Assembly: GCF_002270055.1 (NCBI RefSeq)
Contig: NZ_NIBG01000009.1
Span: 62,001-126,000, forward strand
Source: Anaeromicrobium sediminis
GTDB lineage: Bacteria; Bacillota; Clostridia; Peptostreptococcales; Thermotaleaceae
Length of the DNA: 64,000 bases
Reading direction: 5' to 3'
Below are positions 46,657-55,089 of this stretch, piece by piece. The notes beneath the pieces are model-generated. The model was not told the origin of the DNA. It was given only the letters and a program-made list of their open reading frames with translations, and made no database searches. Within the stretch, counting starts at the first letter, position 1, and the number at the start of each line of letters is the position of its first letter. The position numbers and the translations under genes are program-made.

Positions 46657-46680
46657 ACACCTTAAAAGGGTGTTATTTTT
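46657..46680 (+). terminator. Possible terminator after the methyltransferase gene
   Basis: ACACC pairs with GGTGT around a 7-base loop and is followed by TATTTTT. The stem is short. Confidence 0.5.
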
Positions 46681-46706
46681 ATACTTTAATTTTAATTAAA
46701 GATACA

Positions 46707-46909
46707 TTAGTGTTTGAATCTGTTTTTTAAGTATTCTATTTTTAAATTTATGATCATGCCTTGTTGTTCGTGGGTATGTACTTTTTTCTAAATATTAATC
46801 CTATTAGATATTTTACTTTTTACAGTATCACAAAAATAGCTTTAACATATTATGAAATAGGGGATGAAGAAGATAGTATAGGATATATTTTTAAAGAGTG
46901 CACTAATGA
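46707..46909 (+). repeat. Non-coding repeat, copy B
   Basis: The second copy of the element at 44711-44908, ending about 30 bases before the ATG of the GDP-mannose gene. A shorter remnant, AACATATTATGGGATAGGGG, lies just before the glycosyltransferase gene at 48386. Confidence 0.8.
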
Positions 46910-46936
46910 ATTGAAAGATGAGATTGAGGTGGGAAA

Positions 46937-48307
46937 ATGATAAATATTATTCTTTGTGGAGGCAGTGGAACTAGATTGTGGCCAATATCTAGAAAATTGT
47001 ATCCAAAACAATTTTGTAAATTCATTGATGAGGAGTCATTATTTCAAAAAACATTAAAGCGAAATGCAGAGCTTTGTGAAAGAAATATTGTAGTTACAAA
47101 TAGTGAACAATATTTTTTAGCTCTAGACCAATTGGAAGAGTTGAATATTAAAAATAGTCAATTTTTATTGGAGCCCATAGGAAGAAATACGGCAGCTGCA
47201 ATTACTTTGGCATGTTTTGCCTTAAAACAAGATGATATTGTTTTGGTAACTCCATCTGATCATTTAATAAAGAATAAAAAAGAATATAGAAGAATTTTAG
47301 AAGAAGCTGAAAACTTAGCTAGGGAGGACAAGTTAGTTACTTTTGGAATAAAACCTAATTATGCAGAGACGGGTTTTGGCTATATAGAGGCACATGGAAA
47401 TGATGTGCTTTCATTTAAGGAGAAGCCTGATATTGAAACTGCTACCTTATATCTTCAAAAAGGAAATTATTATTGGAATAGTGGTATGTTTGTTTTTAAA
47501 GTAAGTGTATATTTAGAAGAGTTAAAAACACATGCTCCTACTATATTTAAAACAGCCCAAAAAGCTTATTCTAATGCAATAAAAGAAAATCCTTTTAGAT
47601 TAAGATTTGAAGACATGATAGAAATTCCTTCAAAGAGTATAGATTATGCGGTTATGGAAAAAAGCAATAAAATTAAAGTTGTACCTTGTGATATTCAATG
47701 GTCAGATTTAGGTAGTTTTGAGTCACTTTATGAAAATTTATATAAAGATAAAGATGGAAATGTTATCTCAGAAAAGGATATCACATTGAATTCTAAAAAC
47801 AATTTGATTTTATCGAGAGATAGAATTGTTTCAACTATAGATATTGAAGATTTAATAATAGTGGATACACCTGATGCCTTGTTAATTAGTAAAAAAGGGA
47901 ATTCTCACAAAGTAAAAGAAATTATTGAAAAATTAGAAAAAAAAGGTGTGAAGGTTACTAATATGCATACAATTACCCACCGTCCTTGGGGTTTATATAC
48001 TATATTAGAAGAAGGATATAGATTTAAAATAAAAAAAATTGTTGTTAAGCCAGGAGCAAAATTGTCTCTGCAAAAACATTATCATAGAAATGAACACTGG
48101 ATTGTTGTAAATGGTACTGCTAAAGTTATTGTAGGAGATAAGGAATTTATTGTTAGGGATAATGAATATGTTTATATACAAAAGGGAGAAGTTCACAGAT
48201 TGGAAAATCCTGAGAAAATGAATCTGGAAATTATAGAAATACAAGTTGGAGATTACTTAGAAGAAGATGATATAGTTCGAATTCAAGATGAATATAAAAG
48301 AAATTGA
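46937..48307 (+). CDS. manC: Mannose-1-phosphate guanylyltransferase / mannose-6-phosphate isomerase
   Basis: A 456-residue bifunctional type II enzyme. The N-terminal nucleotidyltransferase has IILCGGSGTRLWPISRKLYP, VTPSDHLI, FGYIEAHG and the FKEKPD loop. The C-terminal 110 residues form the cupin isomerase domain (HRPWGLYTILEEGYRFKIK, LSLQKHYHRNEHWIVVNGTA). It supplies GDP-mannose for surface glycans. GAGGTG precedes the ATG. No GDP-mannose modifying genes are in the window. Confidence 0.93.
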   Translation: MINIILCGGSGTRLWPISRKLYPKQFCKFIDEESLFQKTLKRNAELCERNIVVTNSEQYFLALDQLEELNIKNSQFLLEPIGRNTAAAITLACFALKQDDIVLVTPSDHLIKNKKEYRRILEEAENLAREDKLVTFGIKPNYAETGFGYIEAHGNDVLSFKEKPDIETATLYLQKGNYYWNSGMFVFKVSVYLEELKTHAPTIFKTAQKAYSNAIKENPFRLRFEDMIEIPSKSIDYAVMEKSNKIKVVPCDIQWSDLGSFESLYENLYKDKDGNVISEKDITLNSKNNLILSRDRIVSTIDIEDLIIVDTPDALLISKKGNSHKVKEIIEKLEKKGVKVTNMHTITHRPWGLYTILEEGYRFKIKKIVVKPGAKLSLQKHYHRNEHWIVVNGTAKVIVGDKEFIVRDNEYVYIQKGEVHRLENPEKMNLEIIEIQVGDYLEEDDIVRIQDEYKRN

Positions 48308-48385
48308 AAATTTAGTCATATCAGCATGGGGCGGAATGTATTATTAAAATAACATGAACATATTATGGGATAGGGGATAAAAAAT

Positions 48386-49306
48386 ATGGTTAAAGAAAAA
48401 TATCTTAGAAAAAAGATAGTTATAAAAATACCAGTATTTAATTGGTCCAATGCACACCTATGGGGCGATTATCACTTTGCTTTGGCCATGAAAAAACAAT
48501 TTGAACGAAAAAACTGGAAAGTATTAATTCAGATTTACCCTGAATGGAATACAAGGGATGATAATGGTTATGATGTGGCTATTGTGCTAAGAGGTATACG
48601 TAAATACAGTCCTAATAGAAAGCACTTTAATATTATGTGGAATATATCACATCCAAATGATATAACTATTAGAGAATACAATGAATATGATTATGTATTT
48701 GTAGCTTCCAACATATGGTCAAATTATATATCCTCACTTTGTGATGTAAAAGTGGAACCTATGCTTCAATGCACAGATCCTGAACTTTTTTATCCCCAAA
48801 AAAGTTTAAAATATAATCATGAATTATTATTTGTAGGAAATTCAAGAAAGGTATTTCGTAAGATAGTAAAGGATGTTTTAGCAACCAATAATAAATTGGC
48901 TATATATGGGACTTGCTGGGATAGTTTTATAGATAAGAAATATTTTAAGGGAATATATATTGAAAATAAAGAACTTAGAAAGGCATATTCTTCATGTAAA
49001 ATTTTATTTAATGATCACTGGGAAGATATGAAAAAAAAGGGTTTTTTATCAAACAGATTATTTGACGGATATGCATCTGGGGCTTTTATTATTTCAGATA
49101 ATGTTAGAGGAAGTCAAAGTGTATTTGGAGATGCATTAGTGACTTATGAAACAAAAGAAGAACTAGGTAATTTAATTGAAAAATACTTGAAAAATGAGAG
49201 TTTAAGAAAAGAAAAAGCTCGTAAAGGATATGAAAATGTAATTAAAAAACATACTTTTGAAAAGAGAGTAGAGAGAATTATTGAAGTAATAGAAAAAAAC
49301 ATATAA
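48386..49306 (+). CDS. CgeB-like glycosyltransferase
   Basis: A 306-residue glycosyltransferase of the spore-coat CgeB-like group. Visible marks are WNISHPNDITIREYNEYDYV, ELLFVGNSRKVFRKIV, and the donor site KGFLSNRLFDGYASGAFIIS followed by a C-terminal Glu-rich helix. It has no signal or membrane segment. It follows the GDP-mannose gene and ends the glycan locus. The sugar moved is unknown. Confidence 0.82.
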   Translation: MVKEKYLRKKIVIKIPVFNWSNAHLWGDYHFALAMKKQFERKNWKVLIQIYPEWNTRDDNGYDVAIVLRGIRKYSPNRKHFNIMWNISHPNDITIREYNEYDYVFVASNIWSNYISSLCDVKVEPMLQCTDPELFYPQKSLKYNHELLFVGNSRKVFRKIVKDVLATNNKLAIYGTCWDSFIDKKYFKGIYIENKELRKAYSSCKILFNDHWEDMKKKGFLSNRLFDGYASGAFIISDNVRGSQSVFGDALVTYETKEELGNLIEKYLKNESLRKEKARKGYENVIKKHTFEKRVERIIEVIEKNI

Positions 49307-49519
49307 ACAATAATTTTTGCTTAGGTAAGGGAAGTATGTTATAGATAATATGTAGAAAATTATATTAAAAACAGTTTGATAAATTTATTGACCTCATCTC
49401 ATAAGGATATATTCAAATTGGACAAATCTCAATAAATTTTGTATTATAAATCAATAGGTTAGGTGAAAGAATAAAGATTGTTCTTTCAAAAAACTATTTA
49501 CTATAGGAGGAGAATATAT

Positions 49520-50329
49520 ATGAATTACAAAGCAGTTATTTCAGATTTAGATGGAACACTATTAAATAGTCATCATACAATCTCTGAATATACTAAGAAA
49601 ATAATAAAAGAAGTTACTAATAAGGGCATAAAATTTTTCATTGCTACAGGAAGGCATCACAAGGATGTGGAGCATATTGGGAGAAAGCTTGATTTGGATA
49701 CAATACTGATTAGTTCCAATGGATCAAAGGTACATGATTCTAACTTAGAAGAGTTGTTTTCCCATGACATAGATGAGAATACAGTAAAAGACATTTTAAA
49801 AATAGAAATAGATAAGGAAGTACACGTAAATATATATCAAGGAGATAGTTGGTTTGTTGAAAGGGAAAATGAATGGATAAAAGAATACCATATAGAATCA
49901 GGATTTGAATATGAGGTAGTTAACATAAAAGAGTTAAAGGACTACACCGCATCTAAAATATTTTTTACTTGCGAAGATCATAACAAATTATTAAAAATAA
50001 AAGAAGAGCTAGATGAAATCTTTAGTGAAAATTTAAATATAACCTTCTCCACATTAACATGCCTAGAAGTAATGGCTTGTGGAGTATCAAAGGGTATGGC
50101 CATAAAAAAGGTATTAGATAAACATTCTATTAAACTGGAAGAAACAATAGCATTTGGTGATGGTTTAAATGATTTAGAAATGTTAAGTTCCGTTGGACGA
50201 GGATTAGTTATGGGAAATGCACTGGATAAACTAAAGGAAGCTCTTCCAGAAAATGAAGTAATAAGTACAAATAATGAAGATGCAGTGGCAGTATATTTAG
50301 CAGAAAACCTATTAAAAAACACTCAATGA
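49520..50329 (+). CDS. Cof-type HAD hydrolase
   Basis: A 269-residue phosphatase of the HAD superfamily, subclass IIB. The catalytic motif AVISDLDGTLLNSHHTIS is at the start and AFGDGLNDLEMLSSVG at the end, with the Cof-type cap between. Such enzymes remove phosphate from sugar phosphates or flavin/PLP compounds. ATG 49520 is preceded by AGGAGG; a longer frame from 49478 has no such site. A single gene. Confidence 0.92.
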   Translation: MNYKAVISDLDGTLLNSHHTISEYTKKIIKEVTNKGIKFFIATGRHHKDVEHIGRKLDLDTILISSNGSKVHDSNLEELFSHDIDENTVKDILKIEIDKEVHVNIYQGDSWFVERENEWIKEYHIESGFEYEVVNIKELKDYTASKIFFTCEDHNKLLKIKEELDEIFSENLNITFSTLTCLEVMACGVSKGMAIKKVLDKHSIKLEETIAFGDGLNDLEMLSSVGRGLVMGNALDKLKEALPENEVISTNNEDAVAVYLAENLLKNTQ

Positions 50330-50348
50330 AAATTCATTGAGTGTTTTT
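50315..50348. terminator. Bidirectional terminator
   Basis: AAAAACACTCAATGAA pairs perfectly with TTCATTGAGTGTTTTT around AA. The HAD gene stop lies in its left arm and the minus-strand secreted protein ends just beyond it. Confidence 0.9.
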
Positions 50349-50362
50349 AATCTTAAAGATAA

Positions 50363-51196
50363 TTATCTTCCTGATGCTTTATTAACAGCAGACTGATGTT
50401 TTGAATCTAACTTCTTAGATCCGTGAGTCTTACTATTATAAAAATGTAGACACATTACTCCATCCATGCCATTATTTTTAACATAATCTAAGTTAGCACC
50501 ATATCCAAAACCACCACTTCTATTGGCAATGAATTTTCCTGCTGGTTGATTATCTTTACCAGCGTGAGGCATAGCATTCATAGATGCAGCTATTGTCTTA
50601 CCATTTTTATATACTAAAACTGGTCTTCTTGCCCAACTAAAACCACCCCAAATAGATTTGATAGTATTAGTATCAGCAACAGTTAGAGCCTCCACATCTG
50701 AATGATTAGTTCCAACAGTATATTTTAAATTAAAGGTTTTACCCGTATAAAGATCTCTTACTGTGAATGTGTCTCCAGGATTTAAGATAGGTCCTTTTAC
50801 TTGAGTCCACCAATCAAGTTTTTGACCATAACTTCTAGAAGATGTTCCCCTTGAAATATTAGGTTGAGGTGTTTTAATTTCAGCAGATTTACTATTAAAT
50901 AAGCTTAAGCTATTTAATTTAGTAATAGTTTGTTTTCCTACTATTCCATCAGCCGTTAAGCCATGCTTACGTTGAAATGATTTCACTGAATTATAAGTTA
51001 TGCTACCGTAGTAACCGGTAGGATTTGCAGAAAATACACCTGCATTTTTTAAAGATTCTTGTAATACTCGTACTTCCTGGCTTCTTTGACCCTTCTTATA
51101 CACACTTTTGGAAAAGTTATATGTAGCTCCAAAGGATGTTATAGTCATACTGGAAATAATACTTCCTACAACTAAAGTCTGTAATAACTTCTTCAC
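50363..51196 (-). CDS. Secreted peptidoglycan-binding protein
   Basis: A 277-residue exported protein. The GTG at 51196 follows GGAGG by seven bases; the ATG five codons earlier has no site. The start KKLLQTLVVGSIISSMTITSFGA is a signal peptide with an Ala cleavage site. Residues about 33-95 are a PG_binding_1 domain (EVRVLQESLKNAGVFS, GSITYNSVKSFQRKHGLTAD). The C-terminal 150 residues (DWWTQVKGPILNPGDTFTVRD, MPHAGKDNQPAG, MCLHFYNSKTHGSKK) form a conserved domain of unknown function with His residues. It probably acts at the cell wall or spore cortex. Confidence 0.82.
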   Translation of the reverse strand: MKKLLQTLVVGSIISSMTITSFGATYNFSKSVYKKGQRSQEVRVLQESLKNAGVFSANPTGYYGSITYNSVKSFQRKHGLTADGIVGKQTITKLNSLSLFNSKSAEIKTPQPNISRGTSSRSYGQKLDWWTQVKGPILNPGDTFTVRDLYTGKTFNLKYTVGTNHSDVEALTVADTNTIKSIWGGFSWARRPVLVYKNGKTIAASMNAMPHAGKDNQPAGKFIANRSGGFGYGANLDYVKNNGMDGVMCLHFYNSKTHGSKKLDSKHQSAVNKASGR

Positions 51197-51390
51197 TATA
51201 ATTCCTCCCATATTAATCTAATGCTAGTACATACTATATCATAAAAATGGGAAGAAATACAGGGTTTAAGGGGTATCCCTTATATTACATGAAGATGAAT
51301 AAAAAGGATGTAAACAAAATGTTACTAATTTGTTGACAAATCTTAAATAATTTGTTAGAAAAATGGGAAAGAAAAAAGAAGGAATTCTTC

Positions 51391-51420
51391 TTGACAAGGT
51401 TTTCCTTAGAATGATATTAT
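51391..51420 (+). promoter_or_regulatory. Promoter of the licT-nag operon
   Basis: TTGACA (51391-51396) and TATTAT (51415-51420) are 18 bases apart and lie 20 bases before the antiterminator target. Confidence 0.65.
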
Positions 51421-51440
51421 AAAGCTATAATATATAAGCA

Positions 51441-51471
51441 GGGTGTGTTACTGATAATGCAGGCATGAACC
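51441..51471 (+). promoter_or_regulatory. RAT (ribonucleic antiterminator) site
   Basis: The run GTGTTACTGATAATGCAGGC matches the target of BglG/LicT-type antiterminators and overlaps the left arm of the terminator hairpin that follows, so protein binding here would prevent termination. The gene for such a protein is the next one. Confidence 0.88.
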
Positions 51472-51521
51472 TATATGAGAATACGTGTATTCTCATATAG
51501 ATTCATGCCTGCATTGTTTTT
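51456..51521 (+). terminator. Conditional terminator in the licT leader
   Basis: AATGCAGGCATGAA pairs with TTCATGCCTGCATT, with an inner stem CTATATGAGAATA / TATTCTCATATAG, followed by GTTTTTG. It is alternative to the RAT hairpin. Confidence 0.9.
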
Positions 51522-51691
51522 GTCTGAAAATAGTATTTAAATTAAAATTTTCTTCAAATATGAGGTGGGAAATAAGGAAAGATGGTTATATTCTAATGAT
51601 AAAGGTGTAAATATTTTAATAAGACATATGGGGATTATTTCAATATTATGGGGTTATGAATATTTTCATTAAGTGGAAAGGAGAAGGAGCT

Positions 51692-52549
51692 TTGAGGAGT
51701 GAAAAAAAATATAAGGTTATGAAGGCTCTAAATAATAATGTAATATTGGCACAAGAATTAAGTGAAAAAAAAGAAATGATATTAATAGGAAAAGGAATTG
51801 GATATGGAAAAAAAGAGAGTAAAATAGTTTCTATATCAGATGACCAAGTGGAAAAAAGATTTTTTAAATTCAACTCCAAAACAAAGGAAAAATATTTGCA
51901 ATTATTAGAAGAATTAGAAGGTGAAGTAATAGGTGTATGTGAGGAGATAATATCCATTGCAGAATCCAGACTTGGGGCCTTAGATCAATATGTTCATGTA
52001 GTTCTTACAGATCATGTGGGCTTTGCTATTGAAAGGTTAAAAAATGGAATAGAAATAACAAATCCATTTTTATATGAAATAAAAAGCTTATATGATGAAG
52101 AGTTCAGAATAGGGAAAATTGGACAAAAACTAATCAAAGATAGGATGAATATTGAAATACCTGATGAAGAAGCAGGTTTTATAGCACTACACATTCATTC
52201 AGCTAGAGAAAAGAAAAATATTAAAGAGACTGTGAAAAATACAAGGTTGATTAGTGAAATAATAGAAAAGATAAAAGTTAGATTAAATGTGGAATTAAAA
52301 CCAGATGAATTGGCTTATCATAGACTTTTAAATCATGTTAAGGCTTCTATTAAGAGGTTAGAAACTAATAGGTGTATAGAAAATCCCTTAATAGACACTA
52401 TAAAAAAAGATATGAAAGGTTCCTTTAATATTGCAAAGGAAATAGGAATGCACATTAAAAAGAATAAAAATATGGAAGTACCAGAAGGAGAACTTGGATA
52501 TTTGTCTATTCATATAGAACGGTTAAAGCGAGTTTCAAAAATAACTTAA
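51692..52549 (+). CDS. LicT/BglG-family transcription antiterminator
   Basis: A 285-residue regulator. The N-terminal RNA-binding domain has KYKVMKALNNNVILAQ and GKGIGYGKK. Two PRD domains follow, with the phosphorylatable histidines in DHVGFAIERL, LHIHSARE, YHRLLNHVKASIKRL and LGYLSIHIERL. These are phosphorylated by the PTS, so activity depends on sugar supply. The TTG at 51692 fits AAAGGAG upstream and gives the usual length; ATG 51656 lacks a site. It is preceded by its own RAT site and so autoregulates with the nag genes. Confidence 0.92.
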   Translation: MRSEKKYKVMKALNNNVILAQELSEKKEMILIGKGIGYGKKESKIVSISDDQVEKRFFKFNSKTKEKYLQLLEELEGEVIGVCEEIISIAESRLGALDQYVHVVLTDHVGFAIERLKNGIEITNPFLYEIKSLYDEEFRIGKIGQKLIKDRMNIEIPDEEAGFIALHIHSAREKKNIKETVKNTRLISEIIEKIKVRLNVELKPDELAYHRLLNHVKASIKRLETNRCIENPLIDTIKKDMKGSFNIAKEIGMHIKKNKNMEVPEGELGYLSIHIERLKRVSKIT

Positions 52550-52567
52550 ATACAAGGGATGATGTGG

Positions 52568-53704
52568 ATGAAGGCCATAATAAATGGGAACATAATATTG
52601 AAAGACAAAGTACTAAAAAACTCTGTTTTAATATATGGAGAAAAAATAGAAAAAATAGTAGATGAAAAAGATTTTCATAAGAAGGAAGCCTTTGAGATAA
52701 TTGATGTGAATGGAGCCTTTGTTGGTCCTGGATTTATTGATATTCACATTCATGGTTTTGGTGGATATGATACTATGGATGGCACTGAGGAGGCACTGAG
52801 AGGTATTTGTAAAAATATTGTAAAAACTGGAGTTACGTCTTTTTTACCAACTACCATGACTATGGATAGAAAATCCATAATAAGAGCCCTTCATAATATA
52901 GAAAATTCCATGAAAAATATTAAAGAAGGAGCTAAGATCCTTGGTTGTCATTTAGAAGGACCATTTATAAGCCCTAAATACAAAGGGGCACAAAATGACC
53001 AGTTCATAATGAAACCTAGCTTGGAACTAATAGAGGCTTATTTACCTATTATTAAAATAATTACTATGGCACCAGAGGAAGATAAGGATTTTAAATTCAT
53101 TTCAAATATAAAGAATAGCACAAATATTATAATATCCATGGGACACACTAATACTGATTTTGAAATAGCTTTAGAAAGTATAAAGAGGGGAGTAAGTCAT
53201 GCTACTCATACTTTCAATGGAATGACTCCCCTTCACCATAGAAGACCTGGGGCAGTGGGGGCAGCCTTTACTTCTAATGTGACCTGTGAAATAATAGCGG
53301 ATAATATTCATATCCATCCTGGGTTGTATAACCTTATTTTAAAAATAAAGGGAAGAGATAAGATTATATTAATAACAGATTCCATGAGAGCTGGAGGGTT
53401 AGAAGTAGGGGTCTATGACTTAGGAGGTCAAAAGGTCCATGTGGATGAAGAATCGGCTAGATTAAAAGATAATACATTAGCAGGAAGTATATTGACCATG
53501 AATAAGGCCGTAGAAAACATTGCTAATAACACTGATCTAGAAATTTATGAGGTTATAAATATGGCCACTATAAACCCAGCTAAACTTCTAAACATTCATC
53601 ATAAAAAGGGAAGCATAGATATAGGAAAAGATGCAGATTTATTTGTAATGGATAAAAATTATAGGATTAAGAACACTTTTATAAGAGGAAAAAAAGTATA
53701 TTAA
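52568..53704 (+). CDS. nagA: N-acetylglucosamine-6-phosphate deacetylase
   Basis: A 378-residue metal-dependent hydrolase that deacetylates GlcNAc-6-phosphate. The motifs HIHGFGGYDTMDG, HLEGPFISPKYKGAQ, GHTNTDF, ATHTFNGMTPLHHRRPG and ITDSMRAGG, including the catalytic Asp, are all present. ATG 52568 is preferred for AAGGGA nine bases upstream. It follows the antiterminator by 18 bases and belongs to the same operon. Confidence 0.95.
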   Translation: MKAIINGNIILKDKVLKNSVLIYGEKIEKIVDEKDFHKKEAFEIIDVNGAFVGPGFIDIHIHGFGGYDTMDGTEEALRGICKNIVKTGVTSFLPTTMTMDRKSIIRALHNIENSMKNIKEGAKILGCHLEGPFISPKYKGAQNDQFIMKPSLELIEAYLPIIKIITMAPEEDKDFKFISNIKNSTNIIISMGHTNTDFEIALESIKRGVSHATHTFNGMTPLHHRRPGAVGAAFTSNVTCEIIADNIHIHPGLYNLILKIKGRDKIILITDSMRAGGLEVGVYDLGGQKVHVDEESARLKDNTLAGSILTMNKAVENIANNTDLEIYEVINMATINPAKLLNIHHKKGSIDIGKDADLFVMDKNYRIKNTFIRGKKVY

Positions 53705-53721
53705 CAAAGGGGGAGGTTCCT

Positions 53722-54462
53722 ATGAGAATAATTATAGTAAAGGATTATGAAGAATTAAGTAAAAAAGCTGCTAATGTAATTAGTGGTCAAGTTATATTAA
53801 AACCTAATAGTGTATTAGGCCTAGCTACTGGATCTACTCCTTTAGGAACATATAAGTCACTAGTAAAAATGTATAAGGAAGGAGTAGTAGATTTTAGTAA
53901 AACAATAACATATAATTTGGATGAATATTATGGATTAGCTAAAAATCACATAAATAGCTATAATTACTTTATGGATAAAAATTTATTTAGTCATATAAAT
54001 ATTTTGAAAGAAAATATCCATATACCAAATGGAGAGGCTCATGATATTGAAGCTGAATGTGTTTTATATGAGCAATCTATTGAAAAATCAGGGGGCATAG
54101 ACCTTCAGTTATTAGGTATTGGTAGAAATGGACATATTGGTTTTAACGAGCCAGATTTAACCTTTGAGGCATTAACCCATATGGTGAAGCTAGATAAGGA
54201 TACTATAGAGGTGAATTCACGTTTTTTTGAAAATATAGATGATGTACCTAAAAAAGCAATAAGTATGGGTATTAAGACCATAATGAGAGCGAGAAAAATA
54301 TTATTACTAGCTAGTGGAATTGAAAAGGCAGAAGCTGTTTATAAGAGCATTAAAGGGAAAATAACTCCTGATTTACCTGCCTCTGTTCTTCAGTTACACC
54401 CAGATGTAATTTACATATTGGATGAAGATGCAGCAAGCTTATTGTCAAGGGACAAAGAATAG
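53722..54462 (+). CDS. nagB: Glucosamine-6-phosphate deaminase
   Basis: A 246-residue enzyme that converts GlcN-6-phosphate to fructose-6-phosphate and ammonia. Diagnostic are VLGLATGSTPLGTYKSL, TYNLDEYYGL and LLGIGRNGHIGFNEP. It follows nagA by 17 bases with GGGGGAGG before its ATG, and completes the amino-sugar route that feeds cell-wall recycling or glycolysis. Confidence 0.96.
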   Translation: MRIIIVKDYEELSKKAANVISGQVILKPNSVLGLATGSTPLGTYKSLVKMYKEGVVDFSKTITYNLDEYYGLAKNHINSYNYFMDKNLFSHINILKENIHIPNGEAHDIEAECVLYEQSIEKSGGIDLQLLGIGRNGHIGFNEPDLTFEALTHMVKLDKDTIEVNSRFFENIDDVPKKAISMGIKTIMRARKILLLASGIEKAEAVYKSIKGKITPDLPASVLQLHPDVIYILDEDAASLLSRDKE

Positions 54463-54472
54463 GAGGATTAAC

Positions 54473-54955
54473 ATGTTTAACTTTTTTAAGAGGAAAAAAG
54501 AGGTATTACTTTATGCACCCATGGATGGAGAAATAATTCAAATAGAGAAAGTTCCAGATCAAGTTTTTGCAGATAAATTAATAGGTGATGGAATTGCCAT
54601 AATACCATCAAGTAGTCAAGTAGTATCTCCTGTGGAAGGAACTGTTATACAAATAGCTCCCACATATCATGCCATAGGTCTAGAGACTAAAGAAGGGGTA
54701 GAAGTATTAATTCATATTGGAATAGATACGGTGCAATTAAAGGGAAAAGGCTTTAAACCTATGAAAGAAGTAGGAGAAAAGGTAGCTGTTGGAGATTTAC
54801 TGATGGAAGTAGATTTAGAATATATAAAAGAGAATAAAAAAGAAATTGTAACACCAATCCTAATTACAAATGGAGATATAATAAAGGAGTATGATAAAAA
54901 AGAAGGAATAGTTAGCAAAGGAAAAGATTTGGCATTAAAGTTAATATTAAAGTAA
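54473..54955 (+). CDS. PTS glucose-family EIIA protein
   Basis: A 160-residue phosphocarrier of the glucose/GlcNAc class. The start FNFFKRKKEVLLYAPMDGEI and the active-site VLIHIGIDTVQLKGKGF, with the phosphorylated His, identify it. ATG 54473 follows AGGAGG. It lacks the EIIB and EIIC parts, which must be encoded elsewhere; it probably serves an N-acetylglucosamine permease. As the last gene of the nag operon it also links to PTS phosphorylation of the antiterminator. Confidence 0.93.
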   Translation: MFNFFKRKKEVLLYAPMDGEIIQIEKVPDQVFADKLIGDGIAIIPSSSQVVSPVEGTVIQIAPTYHAIGLETKEGVEVLIHIGIDTVQLKGKGFKPMKEVGEKVAVGDLLMEVDLEYIKENKKEIVTPILITNGDIIKEYDKKEGIVSKGKDLALKLILK

Positions 54956-54962
54956 TTGAAAA

Positions 54963-54992
54963 ATATCATGGATTATACCATGGTATTTTTTT
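54963..54992 (+). terminator. Terminator of the nag operon
   Basis: ATATCATGG pairs with CCATGGTAT (one G-T pair) around ATTATA, followed by seven T. Confidence 0.85.
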
Positions 54993-55089
54993 GTAAAAAA
55001 CTCATGTCATTATTTAAAGGATTTTACTAAAAAAAGTAGAATTTAAACTAAGGATATTTTGGCAAAAAGTGGTTAGAGAGGGGACTAGT

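Larger units (their letters stand above)
46556..46936. other. Intergenic region upstream of manC-type gene
   Basis: This 381-bp gap has a hairpin at 46571-46594 (AAGAACTAC / GTAGTTCTT), a terminator-like hairpin at 46657-46680 and the second copy of the non-coding repeat. No gene was seen. Confidence 0.6.
51197..51691. promoter_or_regulatory. Intergenic region with promoter and antitermination leader
   Basis: About 495 bp between divergent genes. It contains a sigma-A-type promoter (51391-51420) and the RAT/terminator pair (51441-51521) described separately. The first 190 bp hold the promoter of the secreted protein; nothing else was recognised. Confidence 0.65.
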
